Shown one piece after another: positions 23,034-35,149 of a stretch of DNA of 64,000 bases. The DNA comes from Drosophila pseudoobscura (lineage: Eukaryota > Arthropoda > Insecta > Diptera > Drosophilidae). Both the position numbers and the translations under genes were made by a program. Under the pieces are notes generated by a model. That model ran no database searches and was not told where the DNA came from. It saw nothing but the letters and a program-made list of their open reading frames with translations. The stretch lies in contig NC_046680.1 of assembly GCF_009870125.1 (NCBI RefSeq), positions 14,031,501-14,095,500 of the forward strand. The letters are read 5' to 3'. How positions within the stretch are numbered: position 1 is the stretch's first letter; each line of letters starts with the position of its first letter.

Positions 23034-23058
23034 CTCTCTCTCTCTCTCTCTCTCTCTC
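23034..23058 (+). repeat. (CT)n microsatellite
   Basis: A perfect CT run of about 12 units, in the opposite orientation to the AG tract 1.6 kb upstream. Confidence 0.92.
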
Positions 23059-24080
23059 GCTTCCCTTCCTGCTCCATTTTCCCCTCTCCAGCCTCCTCTC
23101 TCTGAGAGTGCAACTAATTTTTGTTTGTTCGCGAAAAGCCACAGAGATTTATGCTTGAGAAATTATGCTTTAAAACTTGTGCATATGTCGTCCGCTCTCT
23201 CTCTCGCTCTCTCTGGCTTAAGTAATTTAATATGCTTTAATGCTGTCTCCGTCTCCGTCGCTCTTTGCCACACACGTACATTATGCTTGTTTAGTGTATG
23301 CGCATATAAAAGACTTGCATTATGGGAGCTAGGACAAGGTGGACAGTAGAAGGAGCAAAAGAAGAGGGGAACTGAGGGAGAGGGAGAGGGAGGGAGAGCA
23401 ATATGTTCATAAAAATGCAAATGTACAAAATGATGCGCGAGACGGGAAGAAGGGTGGGGATGAAAGAGCGTAAAGATGAGACAAGAAAGGTGCGAAACGG
23501 CTTTGAAAAGCCGCATCATTGGATACCCTTATAATAGAAATACCTATGTATATCGCACAGTCCTCCGGTTTGAACCAAATTTAACTAAACTATGATGATT
23601 CATATGATACTTCAGATTATAAACTTCTCAATGGGTTTAAACCCAACAAGAAATTTTGCGTATGATAATTGTTAATTGATAAAATATTGTAAATAAGATT
23701 TAAAAATACATATATAGTGTCTGAATTTAAAAAGAAATAGTTTTTCCAAATTTCCATAAAAAACATGTACAAATGTACAAACCCAAAGACCTCCTTCTGT
23801 GCGGAATAGTCACAGCCTTCCTTGTGAGGGCAGAAGTATAGTCGAGGCAAAGGCACTTACAAGAACACACACGCTCACATGTAACCCTCCACGTGTGTGT
23901 GTGTGTGTATGAAGCGCGACAGTTTTTGCACGCTGACATTTTAAGTGCATCTTTGTGAAATATTTAAACAAAGAGGAATAATTACACACGGCATTACGAA
24001 CGTAATGCGGCTCTGAGTGCATGAATAACTGTATCTCACACATTCAAGGCAACGAAAATAAGTGTAAGTGAACGTGTGCG

Positions 24081-24100
24081 TGTGTGTGTGTGTGTGTGTG
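24081..24100 (+). repeat. (TG)10 microsatellite
   Basis: A perfect TG run of ten units preceded by GTGTGCG. Confidence 0.9.
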
Positions 24101-26071
24101 AGGGTTTAAGAGAGCATCGAGCAAGGGTCATGACCAAACAAAAGGCCAACGAATCGAAAAGGTTTAAGATAGTGCCACTTATCGTCATGCCTTCGGGGAA
24201 TCTTGCCTGGATATAATGCAGATTCAAATTAAATTTCTGATTTCGAATACAGTTTAAACAGCGCAAAACGATGCCTGAACTCTGATTCTCTATTAATAGC
24301 AGAGAAATGCACTCCTCACCCCACGATTGAGATTGAGAAATGCCAACGAATTTCCTTTAGGCTGTACAAATTGGCCAGCATGTTTATTTCCAATTGCATT
24401 CCCCAAATGCCAAACGCAATTGCTTCTGCACAACTAATGCTCTTCGACGACTCCAACGACGAGGACGAGGACGAGTATCTTTCCCTCCCGCCTCCCGCCT
24501 CCCGCAGTGACAGTTGGTTACCCCTGGCAAAAGCCAGAGTTATGGCGAATGCAGTCGGACAGATACACAGATACAGCCAGCACACACACACATCCAGGGG
24601 AAATCAGTTTGAAAATTGAATTCGAATGCATTGCAAGAGGGGAGCGTGAGAGGAGGACATACCAGAACAGAACAGAAGAGAAGAGAAGAGGAAGAGAATC
24701 TCCACAACAAACTCGGAACTCAACTGCTGGCCGAATCAGACGAGGACTCCATGTGACTTTGTGTTGCTTGGCCATCGACTAAAACAAATGGGCTCCACAA
24801 CATCTTTTACTGTCAGCTGCAACTTGTCGCCCTGTCCATTTGTGCTGTGCCCCCGGGTACCCCCTCCCATTGGTTGCATCGTTCGATTGCCCCGTCTGAC
24901 TCTTGGTATATAAATAAAATAAATATTTATATTGAAATGCAACGCAATCGAGCGCAACAGAATTGAATTTCAGAGCATCAGAGCTTTGCTTTTGGCTTTT
25001 TGTGCCTTTCGTTTTGCCTTTCAGCATTTGACTTGTCCGCAGATATAGATACAGATACTCCACTCTCTTGAACGATTCTCTGAGCCAGTAGTATATCGAA
25101 TTGAATGTTGTGAACTTTGTTTGGCATTTAATTGCATTGCAAGTTGTGCGTCGCAATTCCAATTGATTTCAAATGATCTCCAAAGTGCAGGTAAAGCGGC
25201 AAAGCGATGGGATGGCCCCCAAAGCGTTGCACATGGCATCTCTCATTCGATTGAGTTCTCTTTTGGGGTAAAGGGCTGCGAATAAATAGTTTTATAAATT
25301 GACAAACTTATGGGGGCGGGGTTCCATGTTCACTTATTTTCATGTTCTTGGGTATTGTTTATTTACGAGGAGTAGTTTTGCGGCAAAATAGAAGAACAGA
25401 AATAGCACAAACACTACGTTTCAAGAGCCAAAGAATTCAACATAATATTCACTGAATGAGATCTCGAAAAACTGTCTTTGAAAAGCCATTGAAACGCACA
25501 TTGGACGTGAAAAAGGAAGCGGAATTCCATTTTGTATACATTTTTTATGAGTAGAGTGGGAGAAAGAGTAACAGAGTGAGAGAAAGACTGAAAAAGAGTG
25601 GGGGCATAATCTATTCGTTGCCTTTTTATATGTATTACATTACTCCACAAACAACGCAACAAATTATCATTTAGATAATACTTTTAGTGCCTTTCAGCAA
25701 TTCCATTCGACTCCGACTCTGTCGCTCTGTCAGACTTTCTTTCACTTACCTTACGCAAAGGACCGCCTTTTGTATATGCTTCGACTTGAACGGGGCATAC
25801 CCTTTCGCCCTATGGCATACAGAGAGTATCAGGCAAAAATCCCCCATTTAGAGGAGAATTTTTTCCAGGGAAACATGGCATTCTTTTCAGTATATCTCCC
25901 AACGTAAGCAGCAGAGTGGAGTGTTTGTGGCATGTGGCAACATAATACGCGGAATAACAAAAGCGGCAAAGTGTGCAAAAGCCCTCTGGGGGATAGATCC
26001 ACGGAGTACCACTCGTACGAGGTGCTTGGCAATGCAAATCTTCCTAATGCTCGCTTTATGTCTTCGTTTTT

Positions 26072-26087
26072 GAGATGCATGCATCTC
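26072..26087. repeat. 16-base perfect palindrome
   Basis: GAGATGCATGCATCTC equals its own reverse complement. It has no spacer and no obvious gene association. Confidence 0.9.
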
Positions 26088-26874
26088 CTTTAGAGAGGGG
26101 ATAGGGATATGTACGTTATTCCTTCATAGAAAAGGATGCTCCTCTCCATCAAATTGATTAGTGGAGAAAAGTGTTCAACAGTGGAGTCGGACTTGGTCGG
26201 AGCTGGTGCTACAGTTGCTGTCTAACTTTTTTTGAGTTTTTTATACCGTAGCTAATTATTTGCATACTTCTTTTGCATCTCACAGCCTCACGAACGATGG
26301 AGACGTGCGCGAGGACAACTCCAGGAGTTGTGTCCTAATTTGAAAGGTTTTTCTTTTTCCTACTTACGCGTTCTCTCTCTCCAATCTCTCCCTCTGTGTT
26401 TGTGTGTGTGTGTGCGTCAAAGACAAATGCAAATGTCAGTCGAGTGTAGGGAACTTTTTCATTTTCCAGAAGCTGCCGTACCGGTCTTGGCTTTCGTTTC
26501 CCCAGTTGTCAATTTTACGTTGCGCAAATGTCAAACTTATCGAAGCTAAGCCACGTAGCAGCAGCTGCCCCTCTTACCTTGTGGCCCTGGCCCGCTACAC
26601 GCCGCGGCGTGGCATGCCAATGTTGCACGTTTAAATTAACTTTAATGAACTCAGTTTAGTTGCAAATGAGTTACAGAACTAGAAGCAGACACACACACAT
26701 ACCCATCCCGGGAGTGCAACAAACGCTGCAAAAATGTGGCAAGCAGGGAACGGGCTCCTACCAGTGGAAGACCTACAATCTGCAACGTGGTCTCGAGCTA
26801 TTTTTTTTTCAAATAAATTCTTTTACAAAATATAACAAACTGATGCTGGAAGCTGGGGCTAGGGGTAGAAATGT

Positions 26875-27444
26875 CTACATATTTTCCATGAAAGCCTTTA
26901 TGGCCAAGTGGGTGATGCCAATGTTGCACACTTCGTACAGTCTCTCTGCATAGCTGAGGCGATCAAGCCCCTTTAGGTAGTACACACCATCGCTGCCCGC
27001 CGCATACAGCAAAGCTATCATCAAGTGGGTGCCCCAGGAACTGGCATAGTGGGGGCTGCATAGGAGACACAGCACATTACAAAATCCGATTGCCGGGCGC
27101 CACAAGATCACTTTCGGCATCTGGATGGAGAGGACCCCCAGTAAGCCCATGGATAGGCCGAACACCAGGGCGCGGCCGCTGCCCATCGTTGAGTGGTAGA
27201 ACTGGGTGTTGATCAGCGTCATGTGTCCGACCTCCATAAGGTTGCGCGTGACGCACAATTGGGGGTTGGCGCCTTTCGCGGCCTTGCGCAGCGAGACGAT
27301 CAGCCCCAGGGTGCCATGCGTGTAGGCCATAACGCACGACATATAGCCAACGGGCTGTACGAAAGGATCCAACTTGCAGCAACCATAGCCCCCAATACCA
27401 CAGAGCACGCCATTGAGAAGACCGGACAGTAGTTTTCCACTCAT
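26875..27444 (-). CDS. Multi-pass membrane protein of unknown function, 189 aa
   Basis: A single uninterrupted frame starts at ATG 27444 and stops at 26875. It is Gly-, Leu- and Cys-rich with about five hydrophobic segments: roughly 5-23 (LLSGLLNGVLCGIGGYG), 33-52, 92-109 (ALVFGLSMGLLGVLSIQM), 112-130 and 138-157. No cleavable signal peptide is evident; the first hydrophobic segment begins right at the N-terminus after a single Lys. Nine cysteines are spread through the chain. Strong third-position G/C preference in an AT-rich setting supports real coding. The gene is on the same strand as the trypsin, with 1.3 kb between the two coding regions and the trypsin upstream. I do not recognise the family; an insect-specific or TMEM-like membrane protein is possible. 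A 5' noncoding exon cannot be excluded. Confidence 0.8.
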   Translation of the reverse strand: MSGKLLSGLLNGVLCGIGGYGCCKLDPFVQPVGYMSCVMAYTHGTLGLIVSLRKAAKGANPQLCVTRNLMEVGHMTLINTQFYHSTMGSGRALVFGLSMGLLGVLSIQMPKVILWRPAIGFCNVLCLLCSPHYASSWGTHLMIALLYAAGSDGVYYLKGLDRLSYAERLYEVCNIGITHLAIKAFMENM

Positions 27445-28655
27445 CCTGTCAGCACTGGCACGTGTGGATTCCTATCGAAACTTTTAAGAAATCTGTAAGT
27501 AATTTTTTAGTTAAAATTTCAAAAATTTCAAAATTTCCTCAAGCTATTTACTTGTGAACTGTATGAGAATCCTATAAGGAATGACGATGATTTGTGTTTT
27601 GGGGAGAGACTTGAAAGATTGTGACAGATAAATCTTAAAGAAATAAAGAAAGCCCTGAATAAATATAGTATATTTCTGAGAAGATTTTTTAGGGATAATA
27701 CTTTTAGAGATGGTACTAACAATCGGAATTCTATATTGTACCTGTGTGTAGTGTTGTGTCTTCATTTAAAAGAATTCATTTCGAATTTGAAGAATAAATA
27801 CTCTTTTGTAGCATTCCTCCCCTATTCAAAGTTTAACGAATATTTAATTTAATTTAATGTCTTTGGATGATTTTATAATTTTATAATCCGAAAAAAGCTT
27901 ATAGAAAAAGGAAAAGGGGGATTCGATAGCCAATGGGATTTTTCTTATAAAAATTTGTTTTACGAACGACATTTCCCATGGATTTTATATCATACTATGC
28001 CGTTCGTTTCCTATCCTATATATACATATATACGCTCTGGAAAGGAGGGACTAATTTCTATTGTAACCGATGACTTAGCACAGAAAGTGAAGAGAGGCCA
28101 AGCCTCTCACTCCCTACTCTATCTTTGAGACTGTTTATTTTTGGACAGTTATGCTTATTTATGGCCCTCGCGGATTGAGGACTAGGCAGTTCTTTTGCCT
28201 TTAGGCCTTTAGGTTTGCAATTCTAAGCCACGCCAATTTATTCGATTGCTGTGTGCCGATTATCTGAGTATCGAGATTAGGGCCCAAATCCGCGAGGAGT
28301 CGAAAGCCAATCCAATTTGGTGGCCGTTTGTGGCAGGCAGTGGTTCATTGAACCACACTCTCTTTTTTGGGCTTTTGGCCAACAAATAAGCCAAACAGAA
28401 ATTGAAATAACACCAGAGATAACCGACAGTCAGGACGACAGGCCGACAGACAGGCAGGGCAGGGCAGCAGCTGCCAAAAAAGTGTGAAAACCGCAGCAGC
28501 AGCCAACTGACTAAATGACTAAATGACTCCTGCGACAGGCAGACAAACAGACAGACTAACGGACTAACGAACTCCAGTGTGTTCAGGTCTGGTCCGAATG
28601 GGTGTGTGCTGCGGTTTTGTGGCTACAAATGTGTGGCAATGTGTGTGGCAATTGA
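27445..28655. other. Spacer between the membrane-protein gene and the trypsin gene
   Basis: Mostly AT-rich to about 28080, then mixed composition with short repeated words (CAGGCAGACA-like, near 28435-28560). No coding region is seen. It should include the promoter of the 189-aa gene at its left end and trailing sequence of the trypsin transcript at its right end. Confidence 0.4.
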
Positions 28656-28661
28656 TTTATT
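28656..28661 (-). promoter_or_regulatory. Polyadenylation signal for the trypsin gene
   Basis: TTTATT on the plus strand reads AATAAA on the minus strand, 95 bases past the trypsin stop codon, giving a short 3'UTR typical of fly digestive protease genes. Confidence 0.6.
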
Positions 28662-28755
28662 CAAATGAAATCACAGCAAGAAAAGCAAATGCTGGTAAAT
28701 GCGGTCGGCATCAGGTAACTTATGGGCCGAAAACCCAAGACGAGCCTCGTTCGAA

Positions 28756-29619
28756 TCATTGGAGGCCACTCCATCCCGCCAGAAGGCCGTTCCAGCCCCA
28801 GGCCCCCACCTGTGCATCGATCCAGCGACGAAATGCCGTCACACTGGTGTAGACGCCTGGGTAATCTGGATTGGCGCAGCCCAGGCCCCAGGACACAATA
28901 CCGTAGAGTGTCGCACTGCCGTCCTCCTGGATGCCGACCAGCGGGCCGCCAGAGTCCCCCTGGCAGCTGTCGTGGCCGTCGCGGGCGGCGCAGAGCATTC
29001 CCTGGGTAATGGGCAGCACCTGGCGGTAGGCGAGCCGACACTGGCCGATGTCCACGTGGTCCACTTCCACGAAGCGCAGGACGGAGGCGACACCAGCACC
29101 AGTCTGTTGTTCTCCGGCTGCCTCCTCGCTCTGGAACCCCCAGCCGCTGACCAGCAGCCTTGTCCGAGATGGCGGATCCTGTGCGCTTGCCAGGGGCACC
29201 GCCTGCAGGTGTTCGGTGAAATTGAGCCTGGCATTGAGGATGAGCAGCGCAAGGTCGTTGTCATGGCTCTGGGGATTGTAGCCGCCGTGGGGAATGATCC
29301 GCTGCAAGCTGAGCAATTGGCCGCCACTCGCGTGCTCGCTGGAGCCCACACGCACACTGTAATCGAGGACGCTCCAGGGCTCCAGGTCTTCAAAGCAGTG
29401 GGCGGCCGTCAGCACAAAGTGATCCCCGATGACGGCGCCGCCGCAGATATGCTGGCCATTAAGCTGCACGGAGGCCTGGTAGGGAAACTCCCCAATGGTG
29501 GAAACCTCCATGCCGCCCACAATGCGCCCATCGGAGGCAGGAGTGGCCGCCACCTTCCCCACCTCAAGCGCCACAAGAAGCAACAACAGACCGAATGCAA
29601 ATTCCAGCGAGCAGCGCAT
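28756..29619 (-). CDS. Secreted trypsin-like serine protease (chymotrypsin family S1), 287 aa
   Basis: Cleaves proteins after Arg or Lys, probably in the gut lumen. Signal peptide about 1-25 (hydrophobic FAFGLLLLLVALEV), short propeptide, activation site R32 followed by IVGG. The triad is His74 (TAAHC), Asp122 (DNDLALL) and Ser223 (GDSGGP). The primary pocket has Asp217, six residues before the serine, with SWG at 243-245 and a Gly in PGVY, so trypsin specificity is expected. Cysteine pairs 59-75, 194-210 and 219-249 fit the three conserved disulfides. There is no clip or other accessory domain. A sequon occurs at N133. The C-terminus runs about 13 residues beyond a standard trypsin and carries three extra Trp. 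An in-frame ATG 20 codons upstream exists, but the initiator lies between the two ATGs, so the start at 29619 is chosen. Single exon. Confidence 0.95.
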   Translation of the reverse strand: MRCSLEFAFGLLLLLVALEVGKVAATPASDGRIVGGMEVSTIGEFPYQASVQLNGQHICGGAVIGDHFVLTAAHCFEDLEPWSVLDYSVRVGSSEHASGGQLLSLQRIIPHGGYNPQSHDNDLALLILNARLNFTEHLQAVPLASAQDPPSRTRLLVSGWGFQSEEAAGEQQTGAGVASVLRFVEVDHVDIGQCRLAYRQVLPITQGMLCAARDGHDSCQGDSGGPLVGIQEDGSATLYGIVSWGLGCANPDYPGVYTSVTAFRRWIDAQVGAWGWNGLLAGWSGLQ

Positions 29620-29625
29620 GTCTCT

Positions 29626-29661
29626 GACTGATTGGGGGTTACCTCTTGGCTCTGGTTTTAA
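29626..29661 (-). promoter_or_regulatory. Core promoter of the trypsin gene (TATA-like and initiator)
   Basis: On the minus strand TTAAAA (29661-29656) lies 27-32 bases before the A (29629) of an initiator TCAGTC (29631-29626). This is the canonical TATA-to-initiator spacing. The start would be ten bases before the ATG at 29619, giving a very short leader. Confidence 0.62.
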
Positions 29662-29668
29662 GCAAAAC

Positions 29669-29757
29669 TTATCGGCCATAAGTCAATAGACCCAGTATTT
29701 GTGCCGTCTTATCGGGGACTATTTGCTTATCTACGAAAGTGCCAAGGTCTTCTTATC
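29669..29757 (-). promoter_or_regulatory. Cluster of four GATAAG boxes upstream of the trypsin gene
   Basis: CTTATC on the plus strand (GATAAG on the minus, transcribed strand) begins at 29668, 29708, 29726 and 29752. All four face the same way and fall 40-130 bases upstream of the predicted start. GATA factors (GATAe, Serpent) drive midgut digestive-enzyme genes in Drosophila through such sites. Confidence 0.6.
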
Positions 29758-32700
29758 TGGCTTTGACCCAATAACCTTCAGGCAACGGCGCGAATTCGAC
29801 TGTCCAATGGGTTCATGGAAGTGGAGTGTGTCTATATGCGGAAGTATAGCTGAATAAAGTAGGGTGATTCATAATCAACTGCTGCGATCATTCGGGCCCT
29901 GCCTTTCAGCTTTTTTCCTTCCTTCGCGAGACAGTCATTTTTAAATATATTTCTGTAAGAACATGAGCAAATATCAGCCGAGAGCAGTCGTATTCGTTTA
30001 GAATTTCTTTAGAGAACATATATTCATATTTTGAAGATTTTGCATAGATCAAAAGACCTTTTAGTTATACAGAAAACAGATCCAGAAGGTTGCAGTACTC
30101 CCATCAGTGGTAGAATATACTGCACTCGTATATGATATGCAAATACATTCTACTTTGAAGATATAGGGAATCTGAGGGAAAAGCATTTTCCATTTAGCTT
30201 ATCAGAAAAGTGTTTAATTATCTAAATTGCAGCAGCACTTTCGTTTCGAGTAATTCAACGAGATAGGGTCGTAGGTGGCAGAGGGTACATATTTTTGCCA
30301 GTCATAATTCGTATTAGCAACTTGCAGGGCTCTCAAGGCTGGGGGTTGGTTTCAATGAATATGAATATATCTGGGTGTTGCAGAAACATCTACATGATTT
30401 GCATAGAAAGGTAGAGGGAGAGAGGGAGTGTGTGTCTACTATTTCATTGTGAGATAAAACAACAGCAGCAAGAACTTATTAGTTTAGCCAAAAATGAATT
30501 GCATAAATAATTAAGGGAATAACAGTGTAAAGGGCAGGGCAGGGCACAGCTTGTGGCATGAAGATTGAGGCAGAGTGGCTGTTGCCAGAGACTACTGGCA
30601 AAAGATACATTTTACAGATTTGAAATTACATCTGTGAAGTGAAGAGGAGTGGGAGCCATGGACTGGCATGCTGGGCAGGGACTAATTGTTACATTTCCCC
30701 CAGTCTGTGAGCAAACATTTCCGCAATCCCACACTTCGGAACCCAAAAAGATATTCGAGTACTCGTATGAAGATGTATTTCCATGCAGATATTCAGTTTG
30801 TATTTGAACAAAATTGAATTTTGTGCTGCTGAGCCAGAGACTACCGCTCGCCATCTCCACTCCATCTCCAGGAGTATGCTAATTGGCCAAACAGCAAATT
30901 AATTAAACATGACAGGAGTTAATATATACTCCAATTCTGGTGCTCGTGTATTCATGAATTATGCAGAGCAGCAGTAGCTGTGGCAGTAGCAGGAAAAAAC
31001 GTAGGGAACAGAGCAATCGCCATGCATCGCAGGGAAATGCATTCTGTTGCCACCACGATTTATGCTAAAGGATGATCAATATGCGTTGTCAATGGCCGGA
31101 GCATGTAAAATATGTGGAACACAACACCACCCACAGAGTGTGAGGGATTGACATGCGACAGCTGTCTATAATGAAATGCCAATGAAAGCGGGCGGCCACC
31201 AACACCCACAAGAGGAGCATGACAATGAGTCGAGTATTTTTCTCCTGCTCAAATATTTGAACGGAAAGAACGAGTTAGAGTATACTTGAGCACAATCATA
31301 AATTGAAGCCTCCACCTGCTGCCGAACTTTAGTCTAGAGGTGTGGATAAATCAGTTAAAAGGTTCCATTGATTTGATATCCAAAATAAAATAAGTTAATT
31401 CCATACTCTTTCAGACGCTTGATGTATCTTTTGCACATATGTAGGAAAAGCTTAGCTTTCCAATCCTTTCACAGATGCATTACGTACACGCAATGTGAGT
31501 CCCATTTTGTGGATTTTTGGCATGTGTGCGCGACATTTGTGTGGCAGTTAATTGCGTGTAATTGGTAAACATCTTTCAGCGAAATACTTTCGTCACATAA
31601 CTCGTCCCCAAAAAAACATAAATCTCTCAAGTGGGTGCCACAAAAGGCGCTAAGAGGTGGGGAAAGGGTGGGTTAATTGCAGAGCAAAGAACATCAATTA
31701 CAAAAAAAATAAAACAGAGCAAACAAAAAAGGAAGAGAGGCTGCCACAAAACACGGTCTCTCTCTTTTGCTGTCTTTTCTTCTCGCTCCATAAATTATGC
31801 AGTCAATTTTTTTGACTTTATTATAAAATGCGTGTTTATTATGCCATAAAAAGGGAACCAGAGAGATAGAGAGAAGGAGAAAGGGAGCGAGAGTGTGAGT
31901 GCGAATGGGAATGGGTGAGAGGAAAAGTGTTGAAAAGTGCGGTAAAGTGTCAGTATTAAGCGTGAAATTAATTACAAACGCTTACTTAAGTTAAATATTT
32001 GAGCGAAGCTTTGGCGTGCGACAGCTCGCGCAAAAAGCAAGCCAGGACCCAAGAAGAAGTGCCCCCAAGAACTCCAGGGTACGATGTGGAGTGGGTTCTG
32101 GACAGGGCCCCATCAGCTTCATTTTACATGCCTTCCCCACCCCCACCCCCACTCCCAACTGGCAGTAAGACGAGCCACTTTGTCAGGCCAAAAACACGGT
32201 GCCATGCCACTCCACTCGACTCCACTCTCCACTCTTCCACTCCCTCAGTCCCTGCCTCAAGTCAACTTCAGTTTACTTCGCTTCAAAAAATATACTGCAA
32301 AATTTATTTTTCCCTTCTTCCTGGCGTTTCTGGGGGTTCATGTTCCAGCGCTTCTTTTTTGTATATTGTTGCTGTTTTTGTTGGCCTTAAGCGCAAGTTG
32401 AACATTTCATTTGTCATGCTTTTTCCCCGGTTTTACCTGTGAAGAAGCTGAGTTTTTCCCTACACCCCCTAGACACGCATATGTTGCGGTGCCACAGTTT
32501 TTGAGTGATTGCTGCGACATCGCCAACGCCATCGCCCCTAAAGAAATGCTAAAAAATGTCTGCCCCAACGGTAAAGTGTTGCAAATAGCTTTTTTGCGTT
32601 TCTGAATAATTTATAAGATGTGTTTACCCATGAAACCCAATGACTAAGTACCGCTGGAAAGGTGGAACACGATAATTTACTTAGGTGTGGCAATGCCCCA

Positions 32701-35149
32701 AAACGGAAGGCGGCAGGAAGACTTTGAGAAATTAATGCCAAAGATTTGACTGGACATTGGACATTGAAGGAGTGCTACAGAAGGAAGAGTCCCCCGTTCC
32801 AGGGTTATGAAAGGTGGCAAGAACTTGCAGAAGATTATGTGCTAACGAGTGGCAGAAGAGACTGAGGTTACGGTGGTGGCAGGTTGTTGGAGAAGACTTT
32901 CAGAAGGTGCGGAAGCCACAACACGGGAGGCTCTAAAGGTTACACTGAGAGGTAAGCATATTCTGAGCTGTGAAAGGAGACTACTCTTCAAAATGTTTAT
33001 GTCATAAAATCTGCCCGAAAGTTACATTTATATTTTTACTGATTCTGAGAGAGACTCCTCTCCTTCTTTCTCTGGTTCTTTGGCCCATTGCTAATTGTGG
33101 CTCATTATCTCCTAAATGTTGGCAAATTTATGTGACGCACGCAGATGCGGCACCAACTGATTTGATTACCCATACGTGGGGCACAAACGGAGACTGCGGT
33201 AGAGGGTTGGAGCCGCACCTCAGGAAAAAAGACAGAGTGAGTGAGTGAGAGAGAGTGAGAGAATAAAGCTCATAAAACATGTAAAATGCTTCATATACAA
33301 GAAAAAAGTCAAGCCACGCCCACACATGCCACACATTGCCTCCTGCCTCTGTTTTTTTCCGGCTGGAAAAACCTCATTAAAAATTCGTAGAGCGTCCTAT
33401 TAAATGTTCATGTTTTGCATAAAAATAATGTTTCGTGAAAAAAAAAACCGAAACGAAAGTAAGGGACCACTGCGGACCATTTTTGCAGAGGGGAAGTGAA
33501 GGGTCTGTAGGGGTGTCGCGTATGTGTGTTTCCTGCGGTCTGTGAATCCAATGATTGTGTGATGTTGGAGCATTTTAATTAACTTGAAATTTCTAATGAA
33601 CTGTGAACTTTTTCATGTACATATGTATTAAATGTTGAAATGAAGCCAATTAATGGATGTATGTTGGACGCATGCCCGAAGGATTCTTTTCCAAAGAATT
33701 TTTCCCCACAAAATATCTTTTTGTTGAGCTCATCCGAAACCTATATTTTGTCCGAACTGCAAACTGCAGTATACATATTGATAAATCGAATCAACAAAAG
33801 CCACAAAAGTAGCCAAAAAGCGGAGCTCTTCTGTTGCTTCGGCTGCTGCTGCTTCCATCGTTCCATAAGCAGGAAATGCCATTGAAAATCACGTAAAACA
33901 GACAAAGATACATTAGTTAGGGGAGAGCACTGGGCTGGAAGGGGTGGATATCTGCTGTGGAAAGCATACAATTTCATTTCAATGCTTATCATATTTGTGT
34001 GCCATGGAATTCTTTTCGTTATGTTGCTGCTTCTGCTGCTGGACTCTCTCCCGTACGGTGTGTGTGGTGGCCAGAACGCATACAAATGCAAACCGGAAAT
34101 GACATGAGGGATAAATCAGGAAATTGCTAAACATCAAATAAAGCTGATAGCCTGATATTTTCTATAGCGATACAGGATACGGGGGCTTGCCTTCGCTACT
34201 GCTGCTTGCTTCGACGGCTTCGATTTCGATGTCAACAATTCAAAATCATTGCAATGATGACGAGGCAAACAGCTGTGGCGGCGGTTGAACCTCGAAAAAT
34301 TCAATTTTGCAATATGACATCCGGCAGCACACACACACGTACAGGAACCACACGTCGACGAAACGGAACGGGGCGTATACATAACGCCGCAACGCTCGAG
34401 TCCCCAGTGGCAGGGATCCGGCCCCAAACGATTGACGTGCTGCCATTGTTCGTTCATGCCACTATGCGTAGTACGAGTATTACTGGACTGGTAGCACGGC
34501 CACCAGCTACTGCTGCTGGCTAAGTTCTGCAGCAGAGCAAACAAAGTCCGAGAGCTGCTGGAGCAGCCATAGTCCGGCTTTTGTGGCGCCAAAATCCACA
34601 CCCAGAGAGGGGACACCCTCGTTTGCTGGGGCTAATTATGGCAAGAGAAATATTGGATTTTGCAGAAAACGCAGAAAAACGCACACGAATCAGAGACTTG
34701 TATAATGTGGAGGAAGCATACTATGAGAACTAGAAAAGTGGCATTTGTTGATGCTTTTGCTGCAGGCAGTATAAGGGTCAGAAGAGCATATATCCTATCC
34801 CTATGTGTCTTTCGTTTAGGAAGGATATCGTTTTCAGTCCTAACATCTACTATTTTCGTTGCTGTTTTTCCATTTTCCCATCTATGAAAGATGTTTCTCA
34901 GCTGAAAGTGTACTCCATGCCACAATCCAATATTCTGCTAACACTTTCAGTTTATAAACAGTGCCACCCTTCACACCACACTCTCAAAAAGCACCCTTCC
35001 TGAAAAGCGAACAACTCTCGTTACAGTGAAAAAAAAAAAATGTAAATGGTACTCGGGCTGTGGCGGCGTTTTGGCAAACTTCAAGTGGAGCCGGCCCCAA
35101 AAACTACTAGTAGGCATGCTCCCCTCTCAAAAGAATAATGTTCGTAAAA
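29758..35149. other. Gene-free stretch, first part of a 34-kb noncoding region
   Basis: No coding region can be supported. Open frames are short and mutually overlapping. AT-rich segments alternate with TG or GA runs. No tRNA or other structured RNA was recognised. Confidence 0.5.

Larger units (their letters stand above)
21065..26874. other. 5.8-kb stretch without a convincing gene
   Basis: Long open frames on both strands at 21.3-23.1 kb come from GA/CT and other low-complexity tracts and lack coding character. Contents are (AG)30 at 21415, a CT tract at 23034, TG runs near 23893 and 24081, and a perfect palindrome at 26072. A frame near 24380-24619 has an acidic run but no proper start or splice context and was not called. 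Confidence 0.5.

Noticed and set aside
24371..24619. Open frame with an acidic run DDSNDEDEDE
   Set aside because: The first codon is TTG, no Kozak-type ATG or splice sites fit, and the rest of the product is low complexity.
28699..29631. 310-codon plus-strand open frame across the trypsin gene
   Set aside because: It is the antisense shadow of the trypsin coding region, which has all family motifs on the minus strand.
29620..29679. Upstream in-frame ATG extending the trypsin by 20 residues
   Set aside because: The extension precedes the predicted initiator and contains the TATA-like box; it would also bury the signal peptide.
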